Source of the DNA: Piscirickettsiaceae bacterium
GTDB lineage: Bacteria > Pseudomonadota > Gammaproteobacteria > Nitrosococcales > Methylophagaceae
Assembly (NCBI GenBank): GCA_013215775.1
Contig: JABSQO010000005.1
Location: 62,001 to 126,000, forward strand
Reading direction: 5' to 3'
DNA: 64,000 bases
Part shown: piece after piece, positions 8,839 through 18,298 of the stretch
Layout of the letters: every line of letters starts with the position of its first letter
How positions within the stretch are numbered: the stretch's first letter is position 1
Made by a program: the position numbers and the translations under genes
The notes under the pieces: model-generated
Databases searched by the model: none
Told to the model about the DNA's origin: nothing
The model's input: the letters and a program-made list of their open reading frames with translations, nothing else

Positions 8839-11800
8839 TTATGTATCTCCCGCTGTCAAGGCATCTTTCCATTCTTGCGAATGGTCTTCAATAATAAAAT
8901 TATCTAACACCCATTGACGTAAATTATCCCCAGAATTTTGTAACTTTTTAGTCGAGGATACGGCTTTAGAGATAGTATCAATCCAAGCTTGTTTGTCATT
9001 AGGCACCCTAATCACCGGAGCCTCATAACTTTGATAAGGCAAAATATCAGTACAGATTACAGGCCAACCTAAAATACCATATTCCAATATGCGTAAATTA
9101 CTTTTAGCCTCATTGAAAGGATGCTGTTCAAGTGGTGCAACCGCCAAGTCTAAATTCAAGCTTGCTAATTTCTCAGGATAATTTTCAATAGATGTAAACT
9201 CATGATATTCCTTTACAAATGGCATTATTTCATCAGGACACATACCCATAAAAATCCAATCAACTTTATCTGCCGTTTCTTTGACAACATCAAAAATGAT
9301 TTCTAAGTCACCATAATGTTGTTGAGCCCCAGCCCAGCCCACTCGAGGTTTGTCTCCTTGCTGCCTCTTACTTGTCAATATTGACCAGACCTTACCTTCT
9401 AGCCTATTAGGAATTACTCTAATATCTTTTATCATATCGAGGCATAGATCTGCCAATGGTTGCGTCGACACAATAAGTCTATCGCAATATTTCAGCACCT
9501 TCCTGATCCTAGATTTCATATCTCTGTAACTTGCTTTAAGCGGTCTATATTGAGAACTGTTTTCTGGTAAGTCATGTAATAAATCATCCAGAGAATACAC
9601 CTTAAATATTTCTGGCAGGTACTCCCCGATTAATCGGATATTATCTATCTCCTCATTTTTGACTACATTCTGAAAAACATATGTATCAGGCTTCATTCGC
9701 GCTGCTTCTGTTAAGAATATATGATGTACTCCCAATTCGCATTGGGCCAGACCAGATTGACTTAACATATTAAAAGGTTGGGTAATACGATAATAACCAC
9801 TGCCTCCAGAGAGCGGTACTCCAAAGCAACGTAGCCGTGTATGAATGTTGACATCCCAATTTTGCAGTCCATTAATATCCACGCTAAAACTTTGGTTACT
9901 CAACACTAAATTTTTATTGTATGCTGGATCAGTAGCTAATTGTGGTAACCACCTTTCCCATATGCTTCTTTGTTCTTGTCGCTCCCTAGTTTTTTTATTA
10001 AATTCCGCATTAATATCTGAATAGAGGCCTTCTGATTTTTCCCGTACACTTGTACTACCATGGTGAACAACCGTGGCATAGGGTGTCCATAAAATTTTAT
10101 AGCCTAATTCTCTTACCTTAATACACAAGTCCACATCATTAAATAGTATCGCTAACTCTTCAGCATCCATGCCTCCAACATGATGGTAAATTTCTTTTTT
10201 AATCAATAATACAGCCGCTGTAACCACAGAAAAGTCTTGTTCCAGTAACGCTCGTCCCATGTGCCCTTTATCAGCTAAACCTAACTCTCCAATATAAGGA
10301 TGATCCGCAATTTGCCCGAGTCCTAAAATCACACCCGCATGCTGTAATTTACCTGATGTCGGGAACACCAGCCGTGCTCCAACGATACCGACATCCTCAC
10401 GCTGGCCATAAGACATCATCCTGCTTAACCATTCATCCTGAATAATTTCAGTATCATTATTCAACATTAACAAATAATCACCAGTCGCTTTTTCTGCTGC
10501 CAAATTATTCATTGCTGAAAAATTAAAGGGTTTATCGTAATAACAAACTTTCAATTTATCTGAAGAATATTGCTCAGTGAGAGTTTGGTAATACGCTAGC
10601 GTATCCAAATCTGTACTTTGATTATCAACAACAATTACCTCAAAGTTGGGGTATGTCGTTTTTTGTAAGAGGCTCTCAATACAAGGTTGAAAATATTCCA
10701 GCTTATCTTTAGTTGGAATAATTACTGTGACCTTTGGCTGCTCTTCATGTAAATATTCAATACGATAACTATTGTCTATATAGCCTTGCTGTATGGAAGT
10801 ATTCAGCTTATTTCTAACCAAGTGTTGCTCTAATGCCACCATACCAGCACTAGCATCAAAAGGTCTATCACCTTCCTTAGGATAGTGAATTAAAACATCC
10901 GCTATATGCCCGACCACAGCCTCGCCATAATTATCCAACCACCGTAGTGCAATATCATAATTTTCTGCTCCAGAAAATTGGCGAATCCCACCGAGCGTAA
11001 GTAATTCTGGCGTACGCATCCATCCGGGACCGATATACGGCGATGAACGTAATAAATCCAGATTAAAGTCTGGTTTAAATCGTGGAGTAGTTCGCACACC
11101 CGATGTATCTATTAAATCATCATCTGTATATATATAAGACCAATCTGGATATAAATTGCTATATTCAGCTATCTTCGCAAATGCATGAACCTCAAATTGA
11201 GTTCCAGGTTCAATAAAAATTGTCCATTGGGTATTTAAGTTTTTTATTTCCCTATTTACTACATCATAGGGAGACTCATTTTGAGTCAACACTATCCAAT
11301 GTAAGTTATCAACTTGCTCAAATATTGAATCTGGACTCTCTGTTTCAGCGATAACAGTCAGATGCCATTTGGAATAAAGTTGAGAAGCCAAAGAATCAAT
11401 CGTATCCGCAAGCAGTGCGCCATCTCCAGGCAAGAAAAATAAGATACAGTGCAATTCAGGATGAGTTTTCCATTTCAGCATCATCTGCTCAGCAATTATT
11501 TCGGCATCAATTTCTCTCAATGCATGCTTCCGAACCCATGTTTGATAGAGGTCATTGTCTAATAATTCTCTAATTTGAGTCTTGAGTTCTTGAGCTACAA
11601 AATCGACTTGGCCTAACGTTTGTTCTTCATCTAATATATTCAGTGATTCATACAATTCATCACGCATTCTCTTCGGAATCCTTTTCCCCTCACTGTAATC
11701 TACTAAGGACTCCGCCTGATTAACAATATTTGAAACCAAATTGGCACAAAAGTAATTACGTCGATCTGCACTACTTACTGGATTATTTAATCCTATTTCT

Positions 11801-12957
11801 CCACTTTTCTGCCGATCTTGTTTTATTTGAGCAGTAATTAATGAAGCCTCTGTCTTTAACAAACTTTTTACAACTTCTGCCAATGACGCCCCTGTTTTCT
11901 CATGAGTGTCTATTGCAATTTGATAAAGAGACCTACTCTCTTTATTGTCTTGCTCTAATAAGTTTAATTCATTATCAGTTATTGGCTTTTTACCCTCAGA
12001 ACGAGGCATATCGCCAAAGGCACTATAGACAGATTTCAATAACTCATGGGCTTGTTGATGGCTGACATCTAACGTCAAAACATCTAATACTAATCCGTAA
12101 ACAATATTCACCGAATATTTGAATGATCCTAGAAATTTGTATTCTGCTTTCTTAGCGGCGTTCGCCAAAAATAATTTTTCCTCAATAATCTGCTTTGCTG
12201 TCGATACATCCACATTTATCAAATTATCACGTCTTTTTATCGCATTAAAAATAACCATCATCGTTTCATAACGACCAGCATAAGCGTGATTACCAGCTTG
12301 CCGCATACTTAAGTTTTTGCCGTGAACTCTATATTCGGTCAATCTCTGGGGTAATCGTTCAATATCATAATATTCTAAGATTCTTAACCAATGATCAAAA
12401 TCCTGTACATAATCTAATACTGGATTAAGGAAACCTACTTCCTTGAGAATTCTTGTTCTAAACATCGCTGAAGGGGCATTAAGAAAGTTTCCTTCCAAAA
12501 GCTGGGACCTGAGATTTAAAATTGGTTGAGAAAATACTGAAGAAAATGAAATGTCTTGCCCTTTACTATCAATTGTATTTACATCAGAACAAACTACGCC
12601 AACATTGGCGTGCTTCTGTAAGAATGCAACTTGAATTTCAAGTCTTGCTGGCAACATTCTGTCATCAGCCCCTAAAATAGCAATGAACTCTCCACGCGCC
12701 TTACTATAAGCTTCATTGAACGTCCGGCACACACCTCGGTTTTTTGCTGAGGAAATAAAGTTCACTTTATCAGGGTGGCATTGCTGCAATTCGGAAATAA
12801 TAGATACAGAATTATCGGTAGATGCATCATCTACGACGATCAACTCCCAGTTTTCATAGGTTTGTGCAAAAACTGATTCTATAGCTTCGCCAATATATTT
12901 ATCATAGTTATAACTGGCAATACAGATACTAACTAAAGGAGTTGTTTGAGCTGACAT
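8839..12957 (-). CDS. Large multi-domain glycosyltransferase, probably for flagellin
   Basis: Cytoplasmic protein of 1372 aa with several transferase modules. Residues about 1-230 are a GT2 domain (VSICIASYNYDKYIGEAI, acidic GADD). Residues about 490-690 resemble a degenerate GT2 with YTDDDLID. Residues about 735-985 are a clear GT2 (VTVIIPTKDK, DXD-like NNDTE, then FNDVDLCIKVRELGY). Residues about 1035-1360 look like a GT-B fold (GSGYYRI near the start, NLRILEYGILGWPVIC near the end). It lies directly upstream of the flagellin genes, so it may build or attach the whole glycan. AAGGA before the ATG supports the start. Acceptor and sugars cannot be read from sequence. Confidence 0.85.
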   Translation of the reverse strand: MSAQTTPLVSICIASYNYDKYIGEAIESVFAQTYENWELIVVDDASTDNSVSIISELQQCHPDKVNFISSAKNRGVCRTFNEAYSKARGEFIAILGADDRMLPARLEIQVAFLQKHANVGVVCSDVNTIDSKGQDISFSSVFSQPILNLRSQLLEGNFLNAPSAMFRTRILKEVGFLNPVLDYVQDFDHWLRILEYYDIERLPQRLTEYRVHGKNLSMRQAGNHAYAGRYETMMVIFNAIKRRDNLINVDVSTAKQIIEEKLFLANAAKKAEYKFLGSFKYSVNIVYGLVLDVLTLDVSHQQAHELLKSVYSAFGDMPRSEGKKPITDNELNLLEQDNKESRSLYQIAIDTHEKTGASLAEVVKSLLKTEASLITAQIKQDRQKSGEIGLNNPVSSADRRNYFCANLVSNIVNQAESLVDYSEGKRIPKRMRDELYESLNILDEEQTLGQVDFVAQELKTQIRELLDNDLYQTWVRKHALREIDAEIIAEQMMLKWKTHPELHCILFFLPGDGALLADTIDSLASQLYSKWHLTVIAETESPDSIFEQVDNLHWIVLTQNESPYDVVNREIKNLNTQWTIFIEPGTQFEVHAFAKIAEYSNLYPDWSYIYTDDDLIDTSGVRTTPRFKPDFNLDLLRSSPYIGPGWMRTPELLTLGGIRQFSGAENYDIALRWLDNYGEAVVGHIADVLIHYPKEGDRPFDASAGMVALEQHLVRNKLNTSIQQGYIDNSYRIEYLHEEQPKVTVIIPTKDKLEYFQPCIESLLQKTTYPNFEVIVVDNQSTDLDTLAYYQTLTEQYSSDKLKVCYYDKPFNFSAMNNLAAEKATGDYLLMLNNDTEIIQDEWLSRMMSYGQREDVGIVGARLVFPTSGKLQHAGVILGLGQIADHPYIGELGLADKGHMGRALLEQDFSVVTAAVLLIKKEIYHHVGGMDAEELAILFNDVDLCIKVRELGYKILWTPYATVVHHGSTSVREKSEGLYSDINAEFNKKTRERQEQRSIWERWLPQLATDPAYNKNLVLSNQSFSVDINGLQNWDVNIHTRLRCFGVPLSGGSGYYRITQPFNMLSQSGLAQCELGVHHIFLTEAARMKPDTYVFQNVVKNEEIDNIRLIGEYLPEIFKVYSLDDLLHDLPENSSQYRPLKASYRDMKSRIRKVLKYCDRLIVSTQPLADLCLDMIKDIRVIPNRLEGKVWSILTSKRQQGDKPRVGWAGAQQHYGDLEIIFDVVKETADKVDWIFMGMCPDEIMPFVKEYHEFTSIENYPEKLASLNLDLAVAPLEQHPFNEAKSNLRILEYGILGWPVICTDILPYQSYEAPVIRVPNDKQAWIDTISKAVSSTKKLQNSGDNLRQWVLDNFIIEDHSQEWKDALTAGDT

Positions 12958-12998
12958 AGTACATCCTTACTTTGTAGATTTTACAAAACGATCCATAA

Positions 12999-14102
12999 TC
13001 ACAGTGTTTTCAATAGATTGATCATCTGGTCAACTTTAACCTTATAATCGGTTAACACTCGTGGAAACAGGGGTAAACTGAACACCTCATTCGCCACTGT
13101 TTCCGTAATTGGAAAACTAGTCTGTGCCATATATTTAGAAAATGCACCAGATAAATGTGGTGGTATCGGATAATGAATTTGCGTAGAAATCCCGTGTGTC
13201 ATTAGTCGTTTTTGTATCATATCTCGTTGAATGCTCTTGACCACAAATAGATGCCAAACTGGCTCGCACCCTTCTAAAATATCTGGTAGCCAAAGGTTTT
13301 CAATGTCAGATAATTGCTCATAATAGAACTTAGCAACATCACGCCTTTGTTGATTCCATTTATCCAACCGTTTCAATTTAACTCTTAAAAAAGCTGCTTG
13401 TAATTCATCTAACCGTGAATTTACGCCTAATAATTCATGATGATATTTTTCCTTACTGCCATAATTACTTAAACATCGTACTGTCTCGGCCAATTCTTGA
13501 TTATGAGTAACGACAGCACCACCATCACCTAGAGCTCCAAGGTTTTTACCTGGATAAAAACTAAATGCGGCTGCATCTGCCAAAGAGCCGACCTGTTTAT
13601 CATAATACCGCGCACCATGCGCCTGAGCAGCATCTTCAATAACCTTTAAACCGTGCTTCTGAGCAATCTTATTAATGGCCAACATATTCGATGGTTGGCC
13701 ATATAGATGAACAGCAATAATAGCCTTTGTCTTGGATGTGATAGCCTGTTCAATTTTAGTAGAATCAATATTGAACGTTCTTTTATCAGGTTCAATTGCG
13801 ATAGGTTTTGCACCAGATTGAACAACTGCCAACCATGTCGCAATAAAAGTATGCGCAGGGACGACCACTTCATCGTCGACACCGATATTCATCGCCTTTA
13901 GGATTAGAACAATGGCATCAAGGCCATTACCCACTCCAACACAATAATTGACACCGCAATACTCTGCAAATTCTTTTTCAAATGCGCTGACTTCTTCGCC
14001 TAAGACAAACCAGCCACCAGCAATTACTTTTTGATATGCCGCATCCAGTTCTTGCTGACATTCACTATTTGATGCTGCTATATCCAGAAAGGGTAAATTC
14101 AT
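12999..14102 (-). CDS. PLP-dependent sugar-nucleotide 3-aminotransferase (FdtB/QdtB-like)
   Basis: DegT/DnrJ/EryC1 aminotransferase, 367 aa. The PLP lysine is K186 in [24 protein letters not shown] supplies the cofactor-binding Asp. Together with the upstream ketoisomerase it should make dTDP-3-amino-3,6-dideoxy-hexose (Fuc3N or Qui3N). The ATG overlaps the end of the ketoisomerase gene by 4 nt. Product stereochemistry depends on the isomerase and is not decided here. A different position specificity within the DegT family is the main alternative. Confidence 0.85.
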   Translation of the reverse strand: MNLPFLDIAASNSECQQELDAAYQKVIAGGWFVLGEEVSAFEKEFAEYCGVNYCVGVGNGLDAIVLILKAMNIGVDDEVVVPAHTFIATWLAVVQSGAKPIAIEPDKRTFNIDSTKIEQAITSKTKAIIAVHLYGQPSNMLAINKIAQKHGLKVIEDAAQAHGARYYDKQVGSLADAAAFSFYPGKNLGALGDGGAVVTHNQELAETVRCLSNYGSKEKYHHELLGVNSRLDELQAAFLRVKLKRLDKWNQQRRDVAKFYYEQLSDIENLWLPDILEGCEPVWHLFVVKSIQRDMIQKRLMTHGISTQIHYPIPPHLSGAFSKYMAQTSFPITETVANEVFSLPLFPRVLTDYKVKVDQMINLLKTL

Positions 14103-14512
14103 TTTCGAGTTTCAACATCATCAATAAACTCATCATAACTACGGTAATAATCTTCTTCATCGTATAGTTGCGAAGCTAAAACCATACATACCGAACCCGA
14201 CGAGAAATTATCAATTGTCCGCCACATCATCGAAGGAACATATAATCCATAATATGAACGATTAAGATGAAAGCGATGTTGATTCGCGCCATCATCCAAA
14301 ACAATATCAAAACTACCTGACATGGCTATAATCAATTGTTCGAGATTTTTGTGGGCATGACTCCCACGTTCACTACCGCCAGGCACATCATATGTGTAAT
14401 AAACCCGCTTAATATTAAAAGGGATGTGCTCTCCACCTTCAATAAACGTCAAATTTCCCCGGGGATCCTCAATTCGTGGCAACTCTATAATTCGACATTG
14501 TTCTAATCCCAT
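14099..14512 (-). CDS. dTDP-4-oxo-6-deoxyglucose 3,4-ketoisomerase (FdtA/QdtA-like cupin)
   Basis: Small cupin of 137 aa in the FdtA/QdtA/WxcM-like family, which moves the keto group from C4 to C3 of a dTDP-4-oxo-6-deoxyhexose. Key residues are R49 and H52/H54 in ERGSHAHK, and the start [17 protein letters not shown] region is typical. ATG 14512 was chosen over TTG 14533 because AGGA lies 7 nt before it. It is the first gene behind an internal sigma-54 promoter. The enzymes supplying the dTDP-4-oxo-sugar (RmlA, RmlB) are not in the window. Confidence 0.85.
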   Translation of the reverse strand: MGLEQCRIIELPRIEDPRGNLTFIEGGEHIPFNIKRVYYTYDVPGGSERGSHAHKNLEQLIIAMSGSFDIVLDDGANQHRFHLNRSYYGLYVPSMMWRTIDNFSSGSVCMVLASQLYDEEDYYRSYDEFIDDVETRK

Positions 14513-14555
14513 GAGCCTATCCTCTTTTATCAATTTGTACGTGTGATGTTAAAAT

Positions 14556-14570
14556 GCAAGAATATTGCCA
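14556..14570 (-). promoter_or_regulatory. Sigma-54 promoter inside the glycosylation island
   Basis: Minus strand TGGCAATATTCTTGC has TGGCA, TTGC and the exact GG-N10-GC spacing. It sits in the only sizeable gap of the island, about 44 nt upstream of the ketoisomerase ATG. It would drive the isomerase, aminotransferase and large glycosyltransferase together with flagellar genes. Confidence 0.72.
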
Positions 14571-14581
14571 ACATCATTTTC

Positions 14582-15406
14582 TCATACCATTGTTTCATAG
14601 CAGCGTACATCATAATCTAGTGTCGCTACATCTATATAATTTCCATTCTCACTAACAATTGAACCTACTTTTCCACTAGACCGTGTCGTCAAAATATCTG
14701 CATACTCTATAGAAATACCATGAATGATCGGTAACTGATATTCTCGAAATGAGAAAGCCCGAATTTGATTCCTGACATCCCTCGCTGACCTATTAAAATC
14801 TATCACTATCTTTGAAAAGTCTAATGCATCCGTAGAAAAATAAGAGGCTCCCTCAAGCATCTGAGGATGCTGTTGATAGTCATCTGCCAAGATAGTCTTA
14901 ATCATTTTTTTGAATAAAATCGTGCCATTTTCAATATACTTTAGATAGAGGCTTCGACATGTTTCATTGCTTGAAAGTGGAAATGTTAACTGTTCAACAA
15001 TATCTCCTGTATCTATTCCATCATCAATACAATGTAGTGTTACTCCAGACTTATCATCGCCAAAAAGTACTGGCCAAACAGAGGTATACATTCCGCGATA
15101 TTTCGGTAATAGTGAAAAATGAATATTAAATATTCTTGTCGTGTTCATCTCTTCTGTACGGATGATACGATCAAACTCAAGTGAGAAAAAAATAAAATCC
15201 GTTAGTGTATAAATATCAGGGAAATCGATTGCCACTATTTTCTCTTGCTGACAAAATTTTCTAAAACTCAATTGGAACGAATCAATACCAACATCTGTTT
15301 TATTGAAACACGCCACAATATCTTCTTTTCTGACTCCTAGTTCACTAATAAGGTATCGAACACAATCAATAGCAATATTATTCTTTCCCGCAATACAAAT
15401 TTTCAT
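14582..15406 (-). CDS. Sugar-nucleotide N-formyltransferase (QdtF/VioF-like)
   Basis: Protein of 274 aa in the formyltransferase family using N10-formyl-tetrahydrofolate. The catalytic triad is complete: N94 and H96 in FNIHFSLLPKYRG and D132 in IDDGIDTGDI. The C-terminal 80 residues form an extra domain not needed for Met-tRNA formylation. Next to 3-ketoisomerase and 3-aminotransferase genes, the likely reaction is N-formylation of a dTDP-3-amino-3,6-dideoxyhexose. It overlaps the upstream GT61 gene by 4 nt. It is too short and in the wrong context for a housekeeping fmt. Confidence 0.8.
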   Translation of the reverse strand: MKICIAGKNNIAIDCVRYLISELGVRKEDIVACFNKTDVGIDSFQLSFRKFCQQEKIVAIDFPDIYTLTDFIFFSLEFDRIIRTEEMNTTRIFNIHFSLLPKYRGMYTSVWPVLFGDDKSGVTLHCIDDGIDTGDIVEQLTFPLSSNETCRSLYLKYIENGTILFKKMIKTILADDYQQHPQMLEGASYFSTDALDFSKIVIDFNRSARDVRNQIRAFSFREYQLPIIHGISIEYADILTTRSSGKVGSIVSENGNYIDVATLDYDVRCYETMV

Positions 15407-16884
15407 CCAATATCTACTTTACTAATTGTCAGTTCAATTTCATCTAATTCTACTAAATAGTCAGTATGGATATTATCTTGTGATTGATTCACAACACTGT
15501 GTCCTTGCACCTCAAAGAAATTTTGTATGCCACAGGCTTGTGTTAAATTTCGGAAATATATGCCAATGTTTTTTTCTGATTGAGCAATAAGAATAACTGA
15601 GCACTTAGACTCACAAAACACTAAATTGGAGAATGATGCCCCTGTCGGTCCGGCAACAATTTTTGCAGATGAAAACAACTCAACCTGTTGAAAAAAACTA
15701 AGCTTGGCAGTATCTATTATTTCAAAACCATTGTTAGAAAAACACAGTTCAACTTCATCCTGATTCAGCATTTTTCGTTTCTGTAATGTCGAGCCACGTC
15801 TAGACAAATAGATTTTACGGGACAGTGGCTTTTTATTGCTGTCTTTTCTAAACCGATTACGCAGAAAAGCAAGAGCTTCTGGGTGATAACAAGCATCATC
15901 AGTATTTAAAATGACATTCGGTAACGGATCAAAACAAATTTTAGATAACTTTGACGGTATAACAGCTGTGCCAATGGTGTACCTGTTCCCCGCTTCAGCT
16001 CTTATAACTTGCCTATTTTCACCCAATAAGTTTTGCAATATAACATAGTGTTGATCAGGCATATGCCCATGGACTAGGATGGGTAAGCTTTCATATTCAG
16101 CACATGTTTCAATTAATAACCACTTAGGAACCACTTCCAACAACCAATGATAATAGTTATCAGCAGCACGACTATTTAATACAATACAGGACTCAATGTA
16201 GAGAGATTGATTAGGAATGCCTGCTAACACCATATCCTGTTCATCTTTCCCTTCCGCTTTTTTAAAACCGATAATATTTCTTGTCCAGGTTGTCGACACA
16301 ATATCACTACGTTCAGTCTCAGCATAATCTTGATCATCTGCTAAATAGATCATGTCACTGCTAAATATAGCACTAGATTGCCCGACAGAATGTACATTGT
16401 TCAATTCAGCAATATAGGGTTTTTCCATCGCTGCTGAACTTGACTCTAGTTGAATATTCAGTCGTTTTCCATTGCCCTCTTCAATGTATGCTCCCATCCC
16501 CTTAATAGGGAAAAATTCCAACATACTATTTTGTGGATCGAGATCGTAAATAAGTTTTATCCGTCTCATTAATTCATCGTTATATGAATTCCTAACTAAT
16601 GCATGAAAGTAAGCTTCGTAAGCCTGATTCTTTTCTCCCCGAACGCTATAAATATCGCCTAATACTTGATAAAAAAACCAATCCTCATTACCGCCATATT
16701 TTTGTGCGGATGATATATATATCAAAGCCTGGGAGAGATCATCTAATTTTAAATGAACAAGTGCTGCCAATGTCAGGATATGAAAATCTTTAGGATTGCT
16801 TATCAATTCTGACACAAGGATATCCTTAGCCTCATCAAAATTATTATTTTCAATAAGAGATTGTGTATTTTTAATTAAATTCAT
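15403..16884 (-). CDS. TPR domain - GT61 family glycosyltransferase
   Basis: Protein of 493 aa. Residues about 1-115 form TPR-like helical pairs, and the rest is a GT61/DUF563 transferase marked by NYYHWLLEVVPKWL, ISLSRRGS-like KIYLSRRGS and the late GPTGASFSNLVFC. GT61 enzymes transfer varied sugars in polysaccharides and glycoproteins. The TPR part may bind the acceptor protein (inference). The ATG at 16884 overlaps the stop of the cytidylyltransferase gene by one base (TGATG). A TTG 21 nt upstream was rejected. Confidence 0.78.
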   Translation of the reverse strand: MNLIKNTQSLIENNNFDEAKDILVSELISNPKDFHILTLAALVHLKLDDLSQALIYISSAQKYGGNEDWFFYQVLGDIYSVRGEKNQAYEAYFHALVRNSYNDELMRRIKLIYDLDPQNSMLEFFPIKGMGAYIEEGNGKRLNIQLESSSAAMEKPYIAELNNVHSVGQSSAIFSSDMIYLADDQDYAETERSDIVSTTWTRNIIGFKKAEGKDEQDMVLAGIPNQSLYIESCIVLNSRAADNYYHWLLEVVPKWLLIETCAEYESLPILVHGHMPDQHYVILQNLLGENRQVIRAEAGNRYTIGTAVIPSKLSKICFDPLPNVILNTDDACYHPEALAFLRNRFRKDSNKKPLSRKIYLSRRGSTLQKRKMLNQDEVELCFSNNGFEIIDTAKLSFFQQVELFSSAKIVAGPTGASFSNLVFCESKCSVILIAQSEKNIGIYFRNLTQACGIQNFFEVQGHSVVNQSQDNIHTDYLVELDEIELTISKVDIG

Positions 16885-17645
16885 CAAATCCCTTGCCAAC
16901 GCCAATCATGTAACCACAATGAATTTTGATTTGATATTGTCTTATATTGAGCTAAATCATTTTCATCATCTATTTCTAGCCAGCGTCCGCTTATCCCAAC
17001 TGTATTAATTTTTATACCATTAGTCAGTAATCGCTGTAATAATGCCGTCATATCTAAATTATCGATAACTTGCTTAGATTCAAGATCTAGTACTTTCTTT
17101 ATCTGCTTCCATCCCTCTGGGCGAATCAATAGTAAGCCCATATATTGTCCCGATATTTCAGCTAAATCCGATACTGTTCGACCAATATCTACTAATACAC
17201 CATCCTGCTCAGCAAAACTTTCTGCATCATCTAAAGGGTTTTCAAAACGAAGACTCCATAAATCTAACCATTTTTTATCATAAGAAATGACAATATCCCC
17301 TTTCGCCAAGGATAGTTCTTTAACAATATCAGGATGGTAAACAATATCTCCATAAGACACGATACATTCTTGTGATGAAAGTATGTCATCCGCACAGAGC
17401 AATGTTCTAACCATATTAGAAACCGCCCAATCGAAATTATGAATGCTCTTTGTTTTGTAAAAAGAAAATTGTTCTGCAAGATAGCCCGTCATGACCGTCA
17501 CATCATTTATCCCTGACTCTGCCATAGCAGCCAGTTGCCACTCAAACAATGTCTTTCCAGCCAAGTTAACTAGGGGTTTTGGTTTATTATCCGTTAATGT
17601 ATTTAATCGTGATCCACGACCTGCCGCCAAAATAATCCCTTTCAT
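16884..17645 (-). CDS. Nucleotidyltransferase, predicted phosphoglutamine cytidylyltransferase (Cj1416-like)
   Basis: Protein of 253 aa with a Rossmann-type NTP-transferase fold. The N-terminal signature is IILAAGRGSRLNTLTDNKPKPLV, with D99 in YGDIVYH and a C-terminal WLEIDDENDL typical of LicC-type cytidylyltransferases. Alone it could be a phosphocholine or sugar-phosphate cytidylyltransferase. Its position directly after the amidotransferase and PEP-synthase-like genes is the order of C. jejuni Cj1416-Cj1417-Cj1418, so CTP + L-glutamine phosphate to gamma-glutamyl-CDP-amidate is predicted. It overlaps its upstream neighbour by 4 nt. Confidence 0.75.
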   Translation of the reverse strand: MKGIILAAGRGSRLNTLTDNKPKPLVNLAGKTLFEWQLAAMAESGINDVTVMTGYLAEQFSFYKTKSIHNFDWAVSNMVRTLLCADDILSSQECIVSYGDIVYHPDIVKELSLAKGDIVISYDKKWLDLWSLRFENPLDDAESFAEQDGVLVDIGRTVSDLAEISGQYMGLLLIRPEGWKQIKKVLDLESKQVIDNLDMTALLQRLLTNGIKINTVGISGRWLEIDDENDLAQYKTISNQNSLWLHDWRWQGI

Positions 17646-18298
17646 CCATTATTTCCCAACAGAGCCCAACGAAATAACTTTCTATCCATTTCAGAAAATT
17701 CCTTTTCTCGCTCAGGATGCCACATCATTGCAAATATACGAGCTTCTTTCCATATAACTGCCTCTACATCACCTTCATCAGTTCTCGCAAACGGAATAAT
17801 TGATCGTGGTTGGAACTTTTCGGATAAACCAAAACCATGGAATGAATTAACTTCTAATGTAGTATTCGACGATGCAATACCATTCATACTTTGACAGATA
17901 TTGACTGTATGTCTGCTAGCGATATGATTTTCGGCTAATGACCTTAACTCTCCCCCGAAGTGTTGCCATATAATTTGTAAACCTCGACAAACACCCACAA
18001 TGGGTAAGTGGTGATCTATAGCATAGTCAATCAATGCAAATTCTGTTTCATCACGCAGTGGATATTCCCCAACATCATTTCCTCCTGATAAAATAATGCC
18101 TTCAAGCTGATGAGATTGTGCAAATTCACATACTGCATCCGAGCCGAGATTTGGTATTAATATCCAATTAATATCGTCGCCCATTGACCAAGCTAAAAAA
18201 TCATTCCAATTATGTGCAAGCGTATCGCGTTGTTCATCGTAATGAATTTCTTCAATGATACGCATCGTTATACCAATTGTTTTCTTCAACTTATTCAT
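17642..18298 (-). CDS. Class I glutamine amidotransferase, predicted gamma-glutamyl-CDP-amidate hydrolase (Cj1417-like)
   Basis: Protein of 218 aa, peptidase C26/gamma-glutamyl hydrolase fold. Nucleophile C104 is in GVCRGLQ, and H194 and E196 are in WHPERE, completing the triad. LEGIILSGGNDV and NSFHG fit the gamma-glutamyl hydrolase branch rather than synthase-coupled amidotransferases. In C. jejuni the homologue removes glutamate from gamma-glutamyl-CDP-amidate to give CDP-phosphoramidate. It overlaps the glutamine-kinase-like gene by 8 nt and the cytidylyltransferase gene by 4 nt, so all three are translationally coupled. Confidence 0.78.
   Translation of the reverse strand: MNKLKKTIGITMRIIEEIHYDEQRDTLAHNWNDFLAWSMGDDINWILIPNLGSDAVCEFAQSHQLEGIILSGGNDVGEYPLRDETEFALIDYAIDHHLPIVGVCRGLQIIWQHFGGELRSLAENHIASRHTVNICQSMNGIASSNTTLEVNSFHGFGLSEKFQPRSIIPFARTDEGDVEAVIWKEARIFAMMWHPEREKEFSEMDRKLFRWALLGNNG

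Noticed and set aside
14582-15406. Methionyl-tRNA formyltransferase fmt
   Set aside because: It is shorter than Fmt, has a different C-terminal region and sits among sugar-nucleotide genes rather than beside def.
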